The notes below the pieces were generated by a model. It saw nothing but the letters and a program-made list of their open reading frames with translations, made no database searches and was not told where the DNA came from. From positions 30,583 through 94,582 of the forward strand of contig JARLJJ010000327.1 of the NCBI GenBank assembly GCA_031291275.1: a stretch of 64,000 nucleotides of DNA. Direction: 5' to 3'. This DNA comes from Formivibrio sp. (GTDB lineage: Bacteria; Pseudomonadota; Gammaproteobacteria; Burkholderiales; Chitinibacteraceae). Below are positions 10,661 to 20,085 of this stretch, in pieces. A program made the translations under genes and the position numbers. The number at the start of each line of letters is the position of its first letter. The first letter of the stretch is position 1.

Positions 10661-11440
10661 TTATACGCAGCTAGTCAGCCCGCCATCAACATAGATGACT
10701 TGGCCGTTGATAAAGTTGGCGGCTTCTGAAGCCAGGAATACCGCTGCACCTGCCAATTCCTCAACGTTTCCCCAGCGGTTGGCCGGTGTGCGTTTGCACA
10801 GCCAGCTGGAAAATTCCTCGTTTTCAACCAGCGGTTTGGTCAGCTCGGTGATGAAGTAACCTGGGGCAATGCCGTTGGCTTGAATGCCGTATTTGGCCCA
10901 GTCGGTACACATGCCCTTGGTGAGCATGACGACCGCGCCTTTGGTGGCGGAATAAGGGGCAATGGTCGGGCGGGCCAGCATGCTTTGCACCGAGCAGATA
11001 TTGATGATCTTGCCCTTCTGGCGCGGGATCATGTGCTTGGCAACGGCTTGCGAAACATAGAACACGCTGGATAGATTGATGCCGACGATGGCATCCCAAT
11101 GCTCGCTGGTGAAATCTTCCAGTGGCGCGCGGCGCTGAATGCCGGCGTTGTTGATCAGGATATCGATAGGACCGGCAGTTTTCTCGATACGGTCCACCGC
11201 TTCAACGACCGCTTGCTGCTTGGTCACATCAAATACGGCGTATTCGGCCTTAAAGCCTTCACTGACCAGCTTGTCGGTAGCTGCCTTGGCGCGTGCTTCG
11301 TCCAAATCATTGATGATCACTGTAGCGCCAGAGCGTGCCAGCCCGTAAGCCAAGGCCAGACCGATTCCCTGCCCTGATCCCGTGATCAATGCGCGCCGAC
11401 CTTGCAGGCTAAAAAGATCAGTTCCTGTATGCATTTCCAT
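10661..11440 (-). CDS. idnO: Gluconate 5-dehydrogenase-like SDR
   Basis: A classical short-chain dehydrogenase of about 260 residues. It has TGSGQGIGLALA for cofactor binding, NNAG, a catalytic serine in CSVQSML, the YSATK catalytic pair, and a C-terminal VDGG. It resembles IdnO/Gno, which reduces 5-keto-D-gluconate to D-gluconate, and the adjacent idnD supports this. The ORF track starts 28 residues early; GGTGGAG just upstream supports starts at 11440 or 11434 (MEMHTG or MHTG). A divergent LysR gene shares the promoter region. Confidence 0.85.
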   Translation of the reverse strand: MEMHTGTDLFSLQGRRALITGSGQGIGLALAYGLARSGATVIINDLDEARAKAATDKLVSEGFKAEYAVFDVTKQQAVVEAVDRIEKTAGPIDILINNAGIQRRAPLEDFTSEHWDAIVGINLSSVFYVSQAVAKHMIPRQKGKIINICSVQSMLARPTIAPYSATKGAVVMLTKGMCTDWAKYGIQANGIAPGYFITELTKPLVENEEFSSWLCKRTPANRWGNVEELAGAAVFLASEAANFINGQVIYVDGGLTSCV

Positions 11441-11561
11441 TTTCTCCACCTGTTTATAAATGAACTTGATTGAATTGACTGGTCGGGTAGTTCGAGCTAT
11501 GCCGCTAGTCGATTTAGTCTGCATTTATAAATCGCCAAGCCATGGAAGTACCAATAGCCAT

Positions 11562-11595
11562 TTTTGATTTTTGTGATCAAAATTTATGATCATAA
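11562..11595. promoter_or_regulatory. Candidate LysR operator between idnO and its regulator
   Basis: Two dyads lie side by side in the divergent promoter region: TTTTGAT and ATCAAAA separated by 7 bases, and the perfect 12-base palindrome TTATGATCATAA. LysR proteins bind interrupted dyads of the T-N11-A type in such intergenic regions. Assigning them to the adjacent LysR protein is inference. Confidence 0.45.
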
Positions 11596-11668
11596 GACAG
11601 GGGGAGATATTCTCTCTGGCACAATAGCGTGCAGCCGGGGTGTGCATGGCGGCAAAAGGGGAAAAGGA

Positions 11669-12559
11669 ATGGAACTGAAAACGCTGCGCTCCTTTGTTGT
11701 GCTTGCCGAGGAGCTGCATTTTGGCCGGGCGGCCGGGCGCTTGTGTATTGTGCAGCCGGCGCTGAGCATGCAAATCAAGGTGCTTGAAGAGGAGCTTGGC
11801 GTCGCGCTATTCGATCGCGACCGGCACAAGGTTGAACTCAGTGCCGCAGGGAAAATATTCCTGCCCGAAGCCCAAGCCACGCTGGCCCAGGCGCAGCGTG
11901 CCATGCAACGGGTAAAATCGGCCGATAACGGTGAAATCGGTCTGATCCGCCTCGGTTTTGTGTCGTCATTGTTACCCTACTATCTGCCCCGGCTCATTCG
12001 TGAACTGCATGCGCAATATCCGTTGATCGAGCTGGAACTCAAGGATATGCCGAGCCCGGATCAGTTGGCTGCGCTTAAAGAAAACAAGCTCGACTTCGGA
12101 TTTATCCGCCTGCCGATAGAGAACAAGCTGGTTTCAACGCATCCGGTGCTGGAAGAATCTTTCATCGTGGTCTTGCCGGAAAATCACCCTTTGTGCGCGA
12201 ACGAAGTCATCATGCCGCTGGATTTGGTCGATTACCCCACATTCATCCTGGCTCGACGCTTCGCTCCCGGGTTTTACGACGAATTCTTGCAGGCGCTCAA
12301 ACGCAATGGACTGACCTTGCAGATACTGCAGGAGCTGGGCGAGTTCACCACGATGATCGCATTAATTGCTGCCGGCATGGGAATCGGCATTATTCCCAGG
12401 CTGGCGATGGCTGCGAAGCCGGATCATGTAGCGGTGCGTGAATTGTGCTTGCCCGATCATCACTCCCGGGTTGGGATGGCCTGGGTCGCTCTGGATTCGG
12501 CGATAAAGCGGACTTTTTTTGAGGCGGCAACACAATTAAACACGGTGGTTTCTGCGTGA
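11669..12559 (+). CDS. LysR family transcriptional regulator (probable idn regulator)
   Basis: A LysR-type regulator of 296 residues. The start chosen is the ATG giving MELKTLRSFVVLAEELHFGR, preceded by AAAAGGA; the 35 extra residues in the ORF track do not look like LysR sequence. The winged helix-turn-helix covers residues 1-60 (QPALSMQIKVLEEELG, LFDRDRHKVELSAAG) and the effector domain about 90-290. It is divergent from idnO and so probably responds to a hexonate such as idonate or gluconate, although the inducer is inferred only from context. Confidence 0.88.
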   Translation: MELKTLRSFVVLAEELHFGRAAGRLCIVQPALSMQIKVLEEELGVALFDRDRHKVELSAAGKIFLPEAQATLAQAQRAMQRVKSADNGEIGLIRLGFVSSLLPYYLPRLIRELHAQYPLIELELKDMPSPDQLAALKENKLDFGFIRLPIENKLVSTHPVLEESFIVVLPENHPLCANEVIMPLDLVDYPTFILARRFAPGFYDEFLQALKRNGLTLQILQELGEFTTMIALIAAGMGIGIIPRLAMAAKPDHVAVRELCLPDHHSRVGMAWVALDSAIKRTFFEAATQLNTVVSA

Positions 12560-12697
12560 ACAGGATGCAATGGGCATTCATTCTGACAACACAGTTGTGT
12601 TCACGCAAAAAACAAACCTTGGGCAGGTGTAATCTGTTCGGTTTCATCATGGGCATGCGGATTTTTGTCCGAAAAATTGCAAAGGAACTCAGCCAAG

Positions 12698-13486
12698 ATG
12701 GTGCAAAATTTACCCGTAGAACTTATTGCCGAGGAATTGCGCCGCCTGCGCGCAGCCTCGCCGCTGGTTCATCTGCTGACCAACGAAGTGGTGCAGGAAA
12801 TCACCGCCAACGTGCTGCTGGCCGTGGGAGCTGCACCGGCGATGATCGTGGCCGAAGAAGAAGTGGGCGCATTCGCAGCGATGTCCGGTGCCGTCATGGT
12901 CAATGTCGGCACGCTCTATCCGGCGCGGTTGGCGGCGATGGAGCAGGCTGTCGTTGCCGCCAATCGGGCGGGAGTGCCGTGGACGCTTGATCCAGTAGCA
13001 GTGGGTGTGCTCGATTACCGTACTGCCGCATGCCGGCGTTTTCTGACCCAGCAACCGGCAGCGATCCGAGGCAACGCATCGGAAATTCTCGCCCTGGCTG
13101 GTTTTGAAGGCGGCGGACGTGGTGTCGACAGCACTGCGGGTTCGAATGCGGCATTGGCTGCCGCAACGCAACTGGCAAAAACAACCGGTGCTGTTGTGGC
13201 GGTGACCGGTGAAACAGACTTTATTACCGATGGCGTCACCACTTGGGCCACGCCGTGGGGGCACCCGGTCATGACCCGCGTGGTCGGAACCGGCTGTGCA
13301 TTGTCGGCACTGGTCGCCGCTTTTACCGCGCAGGCGCCGAATCGCTTGAATGCTGTGGCTGCCGCTTGTGCCGTCGCCGGTATTTGCGGCGAGCGCGCTG
13401 CACTTAGGAGTCGCGGTCCGGGCTCGTTCAAGGTCGATTTTCTTGATGCGCTTTATCAGCTGAGTCCTGAGGAACTGCTGCCATGA
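12698..13486 (+). CDS. thiM: Hydroxyethylthiazole kinase
   Basis: ThiM phosphorylates 4-methyl-5-(2-hydroxyethyl)thiazole in the thiamine salvage pathway. The product (about 262 residues from this ATG) shows the ribokinase-like ThiM pattern: PLVHLLTNEV near the N-terminus, PWTLDPVAVG, IRGNASEILAL, and the phosphate-binding GTGCALSALVAA. The ORF track begins 11 residues earlier at a TTG; I prefer the ATG because it gives the usual length. The stop overlaps the thiE start by four bases. No TPP riboswitch is visible upstream. Confidence 0.93.
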   Translation: MVQNLPVELIAEELRRLRAASPLVHLLTNEVVQEITANVLLAVGAAPAMIVAEEEVGAFAAMSGAVMVNVGTLYPARLAAMEQAVVAANRAGVPWTLDPVAVGVLDYRTAACRRFLTQQPAAIRGNASEILALAGFEGGGRGVDSTAGSNAALAAATQLAKTTGAVVAVTGETDFITDGVTTWATPWGHPVMTRVVGTGCALSALVAAFTAQAPNRLNAVAAACAVAGICGERAALRSRGPGSFKVDFLDALYQLSPEELLP

Positions 13487-14181
13487 TCGGCATGAAATCG
13501 TTCGATCTCTCGTTGTATCTGGTGCTTGACCCCGACCTGTGCGGCGGGCCGCAAGGCATGGTGGAAACAGCTCGGGTGGCGGCGCAACACGGTGCGAGCA
13601 TGGTTCAGTTGCGGGCGCCGAAGTGGAAGAAACGTCAGTGGCTGGAAACGGCGGCTGCGCTCAAAATGGTGCTTGATCCATTCGGTGTGCCACTGATCAT
13701 CAATGACCATATCGATGTGGCGCTGGCGGTGGATGCGGCAGGCGTGCATGTCGGGCAATCCGATCTGCCGGTGACTGTGGTGCGAAGACTGATCGGGCCG
13801 CGCAAACTGCTGGGTTTGTCGGTTTCGAATGCGGTCCAGCTGGCAGATGTCCCGCATGAATGGGTCGATTATCTGGGTATCGGCCCGGTGTATCCCACGG
13901 GCACCAAGCTTGATGCGGCGGCAGTGATCGGCCTGCCGTTGTTTGGTGAACTGGTCAAGGTGGCCCCGCTGCCAGTGGTGGCCATTGGCGGTATCCATGC
14001 CGGAAATTGCGCCCCTTTGTTTGCCGCCGGGACCCATGGCGTAGCGGTGGTATCGGCAATTTGCGGCCAGAATGACCTGGCGCTGGCGACGAAAAATATC
14101 CTTGATGAAATTCGCAGGATGCGGGTTTCTGGCCTGATGAATCCGGACTATCCGGACTTCTGCGCCGGCTGGATCGGCTAG
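13483..14181 (+). CDS. thiE: Thiamine phosphate synthase
   Basis: ThiE joins hydroxymethylpyrimidine diphosphate to thiazole phosphate, giving thiamine phosphate. The TIM-barrel motifs are present: SMVQLRAPKWKKRQW (substrate phosphate arginine region), IINDHIDVALAVDAAGVHVG, LGIGPVYPTGTK and AIGGIHAGN. Its ATG overlaps the thiM stop (ATGA), so translation is coupled. The thiM-thiE pair is enough to make thiamine phosphate from salvaged thiazole plus HMP-PP; the HMP kinase thiD is not in this window. Confidence 0.93.
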   Translation: MIGMKSFDLSLYLVLDPDLCGGPQGMVETARVAAQHGASMVQLRAPKWKKRQWLETAAALKMVLDPFGVPLIINDHIDVALAVDAAGVHVGQSDLPVTVVRRLIGPRKLLGLSVSNAVQLADVPHEWVDYLGIGPVYPTGTKLDAAAVIGLPLFGELVKVAPLPVVAIGGIHAGNCAPLFAAGTHGVAVVSAICGQNDLALATKNILDEIRRMRVSGLMNPDYPDFCAGWIG

Positions 14182-14228
14182 CGCTATATCTCGGGTTTAA
14201 TCATTCAACTGGGCGTCTTTGAAACGGT

Positions 14229-14255
14229 CCGGATATTGGCTTGACCAATATCCGG
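14229..14255. terminator. Hairpin between convergent thiE and uvrA
   Basis: CCGGATATTGG and CCAATATCCGG pair perfectly over 11 bases around a 5-base loop, midway between the converging ends of thiE and uvrA. Neither side has a T run, so it is a terminator-like or 3'-end stabilising structure serving either strand rather than a standard intrinsic terminator. Confidence 0.55.
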
Positions 14256-14278
14256 AGGTGTTGCGATGTGCGGATTTG

Positions 14279-17122
14279 TCAGCCCGTGGTCAGCATCCGC
14301 GCCAGATAATGCCCGGTATGGCTGGCCGGGTTCTTTGCCACGTCTTCCGGCGTGCCGCAGGCGATGATCTGCCCACCGCCGGCACCGCCTTCGGGTCCGA
14401 GATCGATCAGCCAGTCGGCCGTCTTGATCACGTCGAGATTGTGCTCGATCACCACCACGGTATTGCCGTGTTCGCGCAGGCGACGCAGCACGACCAGCAG
14501 CAGGTCGATATCGTGGAAGTGCAGGCCGGTGGTTGGTTCGTCCAGGATATAGAGCGTGCGGCCGGTGTCGCGCTTCGAGAGTTCCAGCCCCAGCTTCACG
14601 CGCTGCGCTTCGCCGCCGGAGAGCGTGGTGGCCGACTGTCCCAGACGGACATAGCCCAGACCGACATCCATCAGCGTTTGCAGCTTGCGCGCGACGACCG
14701 GGACAACGCTGAAGAATTCCAGCGCGTTTTCCACGGTCATTTCCAGCACTTCGTGGATGGTCTTGCCCTTGTAGGTGACTTCCAGCGATTCGCGGTTGTA
14801 GCGTTTGCCGTGGCAGACATCGCACGGCACGTAGATATCCGGCAGGAAGTGCATTTCCACCTTCAATACGCCATCGCCCTGGCACGCTTCGCAGCGCCCG
14901 CCCTTCACGTTGAAGCTGAAGCGCCCCGGGCCGTAGCCGCGCTCGCGCGACATCGGCACGCCAGCGAACAGCTCGCGGATCGGCGTGAACAGGCCGGTAT
15001 AGGTAGCCGGGTTCGAACGAGGGGTGCGGCCAATCGGCGATTGGTCGACATTGATTACCTTGTCGAAATGCTCCAGGCCGTGAATCGACTGGAATGGCGC
15101 AGGTTCGGCGCTGGCGCCGTTCAGGTCGCGTGCGGCGATCACATGCAAGGTATCGTTGATCAGCGTGGATTTGCCCGAGCCGGAAACCCCGGTCACGCAG
15201 ACCATCAGTCCGACCGGCAATGCCATCTCGACGTTTTTCAGATTGTTGCCGCTGGCGCCCTTGAGCGTGAGCCACTTTTCCGGATCGGGTTGGCGCCGGG
15301 TCGTCGGGGTTTCGATCTTGCGCAGCCCGGAAAGAAACTGGCCGGTGATCGAGCGCGGTTCGGCCATGATGTCTTCAGGCAAACCGGCAGCCAGCACTTC
15401 ACCGCCGTGTTCTCCGGCACCGGGGCCCATGTCGACCAGATAATCGGCCATGCGGATTGCATCTTCATCGTGTTCGACCACGATCACGGTGTTGTCGAGA
15501 TCGCGCAGGCGGTGCAGCGTACCCAGCAGGCGGTCATTGTCGCGCTGGTGCAGGCCGATCGAAGGCTCGTCCAGCACGTACATCACGCCGGTCAGCCCGG
15601 AGCCGATCTGGCTGGCCAGGCGGATGCGCTGGGCTTCGCCGCCGGAGAGCGTGTCGGCCGAGCGTTCCAGGCACAGGTAATCGAGACCGACGTTGACCAG
15701 GAAGCCCAGGCGGCTGCTGATTTCCTTGACGATGCGTTCGGCGATCTGCGCCTTGGCGCCTTCCAGTTGCAGTGTGTCGAAGAACTGCGCGCAATCCTTC
15801 AGCGAGAGCTGCGCGATGCGATGCAGGTTCTGTCCGCCGATCAGTACGTGGCGTGCTTCCTTGCGCAGCCGTGCGCCGCCGCAGTGCGGGCAGGCCTGGT
15901 TGTTCTGGTATTTGGCCAGCTCTTCGCGTACTGCCATCGAATCTGTTTCTTTGTAGCGCCGTTCCAGATTGTGAACGATGCCCTCGAATGCATGCAGACG
16001 TTCCACTTTCTGGCCGCGTTCGTTCATGTAGGCAAAACGGATATGTTCATTGCCGGAGCCGTGCAGGATTGCCTCTTGCGATTCGGCCGGCAGCTGGTTC
16101 CATGGCAGGTTCACGTCAAAGCCATAATGCTCGGCAATGCCGGTGAGCATTTGGAAATAGAATTGGTTGCGTCGATCCCAGCCCTTGATGGCACCGCTGG
16201 CAAGGCTCAGATCCGGATGCGCGACAATGCGCTTCGGATCGAAGAAGGTGATATGACCCAGTCCATCGCACTTGGGGCAGGCGCCCATCGGGTTGTTGAA
16301 CGAGAACAGGCGCGGTTCGAGTTCGGGCAGACTGTAGCTGCACACCGGGCAGGCAAACTTGGCCGAGAACCAGTGTTCCTTGCCGCTATCCATTTCCACG
16401 GCAATCGCGCGCCCTTCGGCGTGGCGCAAAGCGGTTTCGAATGATTCGGCCAGGCGCTGCTGCAGGTCGGCGCGCACCTTCAGGCGGTCGATCACCACTT
16501 CGATGGTGTGTTTCTTGTTCTTGTCGAGCTTCGGTGTTTCGTCCAGCTCGAAGACTTCGCCATCGATGCGTGCCCGCACAAATCCCTGCGCGCGCAGCTC
16601 GTCGAACAGGTCCAGATTCTCGCCCTTGCGCCCGACGATCAAGGGCGCCAGGATCATCAGCTTGGTTTCTTCCGGCAGCGCCAGCACGTGATCGACCATC
16701 TGGCTCACGGTCTGGCTTTCCAGCGCCTGGCCGTGTTCCGGGCAATACGGCGTGCCAACGCGCGCAAACAGCAAGCGCAGGTAATCGTGGATTTCGGTGA
16801 CGGTGCCCACGGTCGAGCGCGGGTTATGGCTGGTGGCTTTCTGTTCGATTGAAATGGCCGGCGAAAGCCCTTCGATCAGATCGACATCCGGTTTTTCCAT
16901 CAGCTGCAGAAATTGTCGCGCATAGGCTGAAAGCGATTCGACATAGCGGCGCTGCCCTTCTGCATACAGCGTATCGAAGGCGAGCGACGATTTGCCAGAG
17001 CCGGAAAGCCCGGTGATGACCACCAGCTTGCCGCGGGGGATATCGAGGTTCACATTCTTGAGGTTGTGCGTACGAGCACCGCGAATGCGGATCATGGGCT
17101 GGTCGGGGGCGGGGCGGTACAT
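14279..17122 (-). CDS. uvrA: Excinuclease ABC subunit A
   Basis: UvrA is the ATPase that finds DNA damage in nucleotide excision repair and loads UvrB. The protein has two ABC modules: Walker [21 protein letters not shown] near the N-terminus and [15 protein letters not shown] in the second half, each with an LSGGEAQR signature. Zinc modules show as CPVC...CPKC and CEAC...CDVC. The conserved start is [16 protein letters not shown] used the ATG nine residues before that (MYRP), but neither has a clear Shine-Dalgarno, and the ORF track extends 16 residues further. Confidence 0.95.
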   Translation of the reverse strand: MYRPAPDQPMIRIRGARTHNLKNVNLDIPRGKLVVITGLSGSGKSSLAFDTLYAEGQRRYVESLSAYARQFLQLMEKPDVDLIEGLSPAISIEQKATSHNPRSTVGTVTEIHDYLRLLFARVGTPYCPEHGQALESQTVSQMVDHVLALPEETKLMILAPLIVGRKGENLDLFDELRAQGFVRARIDGEVFELDETPKLDKNKKHTIEVVIDRLKVRADLQQRLAESFETALRHAEGRAIAVEMDSGKEHWFSAKFACPVCSYSLPELEPRLFSFNNPMGACPKCDGLGHITFFDPKRIVAHPDLSLASGAIKGWDRRNQFYFQMLTGIAEHYGFDVNLPWNQLPAESQEAILHGSGNEHIRFAYMNERGQKVERLHAFEGIVHNLERRYKETDSMAVREELAKYQNNQACPHCGGARLRKEARHVLIGGQNLHRIAQLSLKDCAQFFDTLQLEGAKAQIAERIVKEISSRLGFLVNVGLDYLCLERSADTLSGGEAQRIRLASQIGSGLTGVMYVLDEPSIGLHQRDNDRLLGTLHRLRDLDNTVIVVEHDEDAIRMADYLVDMGPGAGEHGGEVLAAGLPEDIMAEPRSITGQFLSGLRKIETPTTRRQPDPEKWLTLKGASGNNLKNVEMALPVGLMVCVTGVSGSGKSTLINDTLHVIAARDLNGASAEPAPFQSIHGLEHFDKVINVDQSPIGRTPRSNPATYTGLFTPIRELFAGVPMSRERGYGPGRFSFNVKGGRCEACQGDGVLKVEMHFLPDIYVPCDVCHGKRYNRESLEVTYKGKTIHEVLEMTVENALEFFSVVPVVARKLQTLMDVGLGYVRLGQSATTLSGGEAQRVKLGLELSKRDTGRTLYILDEPTTGLHFHDIDLLLVVLRRLREHGNTVVVIEHNLDVIKTADWLIDLGPEGGAGGGQIIACGTPEDVAKNPASHTGHYLARMLTTG

Positions 17123-17264
17123 GACTGATGTGGCCGGTTGCAGTGGAACCAACCATTTTACCGGATGCATGGAGGCAGGATAGGGAATTGTGGCAGATTG
17201 CCGATAGAGTCGGGCGGAGCAGGCGGTTTTCTGCTGATGTTTTGGCTTGCCGGAACCGTGTTTT

Positions 17265-19127
17265 TCAGCTCAGCGATTCCATCAGCGAATGGTAAAAGGC
17301 GAAATGATTACGGCCGTGCTGCTTTGCCTGGTACATGGCCACATCGGCGCGATGGGTCAGTGTGGTGACGTCCAGGCCATCCTCCGGGCACAGGGCAATG
17401 CCAATCGAGGTCGTGATATCCAAAAGGTGTCCCTCGATTTGGTAGGGCTGGCTGACCGCGGAAATCAGTTTCTCTGCGACATGGGTGGCGGCTGCCGGAT
17501 CGTCGATTTGATCGATCATCAGCAGGAATTCGTCGCCACCCTGGCGGCAAAGCGTATCCGTGGCGCGCACGCAAGTTTGCATCCTGGCGGCGACTTCTTT
17601 CAGCAGCAAGTCGCCGATATGGTGCCCGAGCGTATCGTTGATCTGCTTGAAGTGGTCGAGGTCGAGGAATAGCACGCCGAAACGGCCACCATGCCGTTCG
17701 ATTCGTGCGATAGCTTGTTCGATATGCTCTTCAAGCAGCCTGCGGTTGGCCAAGCCGGTCAGGAAATCGTGTTCGGAAAGAAAACGAAAGCGCGCGCTGA
17801 TCTTGCGTTCGGTGGCATCGGAGAATACGCCGATGTAGTGCGTGACGGTCCCGGTCTCGTCCTGGATGCAGGAAATGGTCAGATAAGCCGGGTAAATTTC
17901 CCCGTTTTTGCGGCGATGGGAGACTTCACCTACCCACGGCTGGTTTTTGCCGACCACGGTCCAGTCCGGCTTGGGATCGCTTTCATTGTCTTCAGGGCAG
18001 GCGTAAAGCATGGCGGGCGATTGTCCGATCACTTCGCTGGCCGAGTAGCCGGTGATGTCACTGAACGCACGGTTGACCGAAAAAATGCGCATGGCCGCGG
18101 TGGCAATAAAAATGGCTTCCGCGCTGGATTTGAATACTTGCGCCGACAGGCTGAGCTGCTCGTCTGTTGCTGCCTGAATTTGCGCAGTGTGCAGCAGGCG
18201 GTTGTAGATGAAGACGGAAAGACCGATGACGGCAAAAATCGACAGGCCGATCACGGCCAGCAGGATGCGCATCTGTTTTTGCCATTGCGCCAGTAGTACT
18301 TCGCGGTCCAGATGAATATGCAGTGCAAACGGAAAAATCCGTGAAGCCTGGTAGGCGGTCAACGTGGCGCGTCCTGCCAGGGTGTGCTCGAAAACGGCGG
18401 GATGTGCGGTATCGCCATGTTCTCCGGGCAGCAAGTCGAGGCGTATCCCGGGGTGTCTACGTTCATCGGTCGAAAACAGCAGCGTGCGATCCAGCCGGAA
18501 TAGCTCGATATGTCCCGCATCCGGGGCAATAAGCTGGCTGAATTGGTTGATGAAATAATCCGTATTGACGGTCGCCAGAAAAGTAAATGCTTGCTGATGG
18601 ATGAAGACGATTTTCATCACAGGCAAAAAAACCAGCGCATCGGGTGCTGCTGGTTTTTCCGGTGTGGTGGGTTCCCCTTGATTCAGATGCCTGCCTATCC
18701 AGGGAACACCGATGCGAAATACTTCGGTCGGGGTAGTCATTCGCGGCAGGAAATTGGCGGTATCGATTTTTTTGCCGACATCTTCCGGGTGCGAGCTTGA
18801 CACGACGAAGCCATTTTTATCGATCAGTGCAAGCGAGCGCAGGTAGGGCACGTTGTGCAAGGCAAGGGTAAATGCATTTTTCGCCGGGATGCCCGATTCC
18901 AGAATGACCGGGGCATTTTTGAGTGCGACATCAATGTTGTTGAAGCTCTGGGTCAGGTAATCCTCGAAGACGCGGGCCTGAATGGAGACCAGATTCAGGC
19001 CGCTGTCGATTTTCTGTTTTTGCAACAACCATATTGCATAGCCGCTCGCCGCCAGCATGGAGAGCACCATGCTGGTAACGATGCCGATAAATAGGCAGCG
19101 GATGTTTTTATGGCGAAAATCAAACAC
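17265..19127 (-). CDS. Membrane diguanylate cyclase (extracytoplasmic sensor-PAS-GGDEF)
   Basis: A 620-residue inner-membrane enzyme that should make cyclic di-GMP. It has a transmembrane helix at about 13-34, a periplasmic dCache-like sensor region to about 285, a second helix ([20 protein letters not shown]), a PAS domain ([16 protein letters not shown]), then GGDEF. The active-site motif is intact (GGDEF) and an inhibitory RxxD lies five residues before it, so product feedback is likely. The start is a GTG with GGAG upstream. It follows a periplasmic solute-binding protein gene by 18 bases, suggesting the two form one sensory unit. Confidence 0.9.
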   Translation of the reverse strand: MFDFRHKNIRCLFIGIVTSMVLSMLAASGYAIWLLQKQKIDSGLNLVSIQARVFEDYLTQSFNNIDVALKNAPVILESGIPAKNAFTLALHNVPYLRSLALIDKNGFVVSSSHPEDVGKKIDTANFLPRMTTPTEVFRIGVPWIGRHLNQGEPTTPEKPAAPDALVFLPVMKIVFIHQQAFTFLATVNTDYFINQFSQLIAPDAGHIELFRLDRTLLFSTDERRHPGIRLDLLPGEHGDTAHPAVFEHTLAGRATLTAYQASRIFPFALHIHLDREVLLAQWQKQMRILLAVIGLSIFAVIGLSVFIYNRLLHTAQIQAATDEQLSLSAQVFKSSAEAIFIATAAMRIFSVNRAFSDITGYSASEVIGQSPAMLYACPEDNESDPKPDWTVVGKNQPWVGEVSHRRKNGEIYPAYLTISCIQDETGTVTHYIGVFSDATERKISARFRFLSEHDFLTGLANRRLLEEHIEQAIARIERHGGRFGVLFLDLDHFKQINDTLGHHIGDLLLKEVAARMQTCVRATDTLCRQGGDEFLLMIDQIDDPAAATHVAEKLISAVSQPYQIEGHLLDITTSIGIALCPEDGLDVTTLTHRADVAMYQAKQHGRNHFAFYHSLMESLS

Positions 19128-19145
19128 CGGATGGCTCCTGCAAGC

Positions 19146-19934
19146 TCAGTGATTCACCACGATGGCGTCAAGTTTCTGGCGCTTGGCTGCTGCGAGCAGC
19201 CGCCCATCTCGCTTGATATCACTCACGAATTGTTCGATTCGTGCCAGCCAGACAAGGTCGCCCTTCTGCATGGCATAAGCGTAACTCGTTAGTTGGTAAA
19301 CCCCGGAAGGTGCGACCAGGCGAGCCCAATCCGTGGTTTCCAGCATGCGCCGGCTATAGGGGTAGTCGGTCATAAAGACATCGGCGCGACCGGATTCCAC
19401 TTCCTGTTCCCGGGCATGCGGGCTGTCGAGTATCTCCAGCGAGGCATGCTTCAGTTTTTCGCGCATCACCGTTTCGTGCAGTGTGCCTTTGGCGACGGCA
19501 ACTGCCACGCCAGGTTTGTCGATGTCATCCCAGTTCTTGATGCGGCGATTGGTTTGCGTGGTGATCGCATAAATGTCGCTTTGCAGATAGGGATGACTGA
19601 AGCTCAGTTTTTCTGCGCGTTGCGGCAGTACGCCGACGGCAAACATGGCAATGTCGCAACGATCCTGTTCGATGTCGTCGATCAGTCGCGCAAAATTGCT
19701 ATCGACAAAAACCGGGGAGACGCCCAGATCACTGGCAAGTGCCTGGGCCAGGTCGATATCGATGCCGGAAAGTTGTTGGGTTCTGGGGTTACGGTAGGTA
19801 ATGCCGTAATAATCGGGCCAGATACAGACGCGCAGTATCTTGGAAGATTGTACCCGAGCCAACCGGCTGGGGTCGGCGTGTGCCAGTTCGATTAAAAACA
19901 GCAGGGAGGTAAAGGCCAGCAATATGCGAAACAT
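19146..19934 (-). CDS. Periplasmic solute-binding protein (SBP_bac_3 type)
   Basis: A 262-residue protein with signal peptide MFRILLAFTSLLFLIELAHA and the type 3 amino-acid-binding fold: a start strand KILRVCIWPDYYG, GIDIDLAQALASDLG, the characteristic DIAMFAVGVLPQRAEKLSFS, and GRADVFMTDYPYS. No ABC permease or ATPase gene lies nearby. Instead the membrane diguanylate cyclase follows after 18 bases on the same strand. The known precedent for a binding protein partnering a c-di-GMP enzyme is NspS-MbaA of Vibrio; a similar role here is inference. Confidence 0.85.
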   Translation of the reverse strand: MFRILLAFTSLLFLIELAHADPSRLARVQSSKILRVCIWPDYYGITYRNPRTQQLSGIDIDLAQALASDLGVSPVFVDSNFARLIDDIEQDRCDIAMFAVGVLPQRAEKLSFSHPYLQSDIYAITTQTNRRIKNWDDIDKPGVAVAVAKGTLHETVMREKLKHASLEILDSPHAREQEVESGRADVFMTDYPYSRRMLETTDWARLVAPSGVYQLTSYAYAMQKGDLVWLARIEQFVSDIKRDGRLLAAAKRQKLDAIVVNH

Positions 19935-20085
19935 CGGATTCTCCGGTGCAGGGGCATTGGTCAGGCCGGGTGACCTATTTGATTAGGGGTTTCCCTAGCT
20001 ATTGTAAGGTTAATTTACCATTAAACAAGATGTGGGTATTCCAAAACCGTGAATTTATCGCTGGGATGAATACGGGACGGGGAAA

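Noticed and set aside
12560-12697. TPP riboswitch ahead of thiM
   Set aside because: The conserved thi-box segments are not present; only a short AACACA/TGTGTT stem is seen.
14219-16444. 741-residue plus-strand ORF across uvrA
   Set aside because: It is antisense to the unmistakable UvrA frame and its sequence is Arg/Gln/His-rich without family motifs: a shadow of a high-GC gene.
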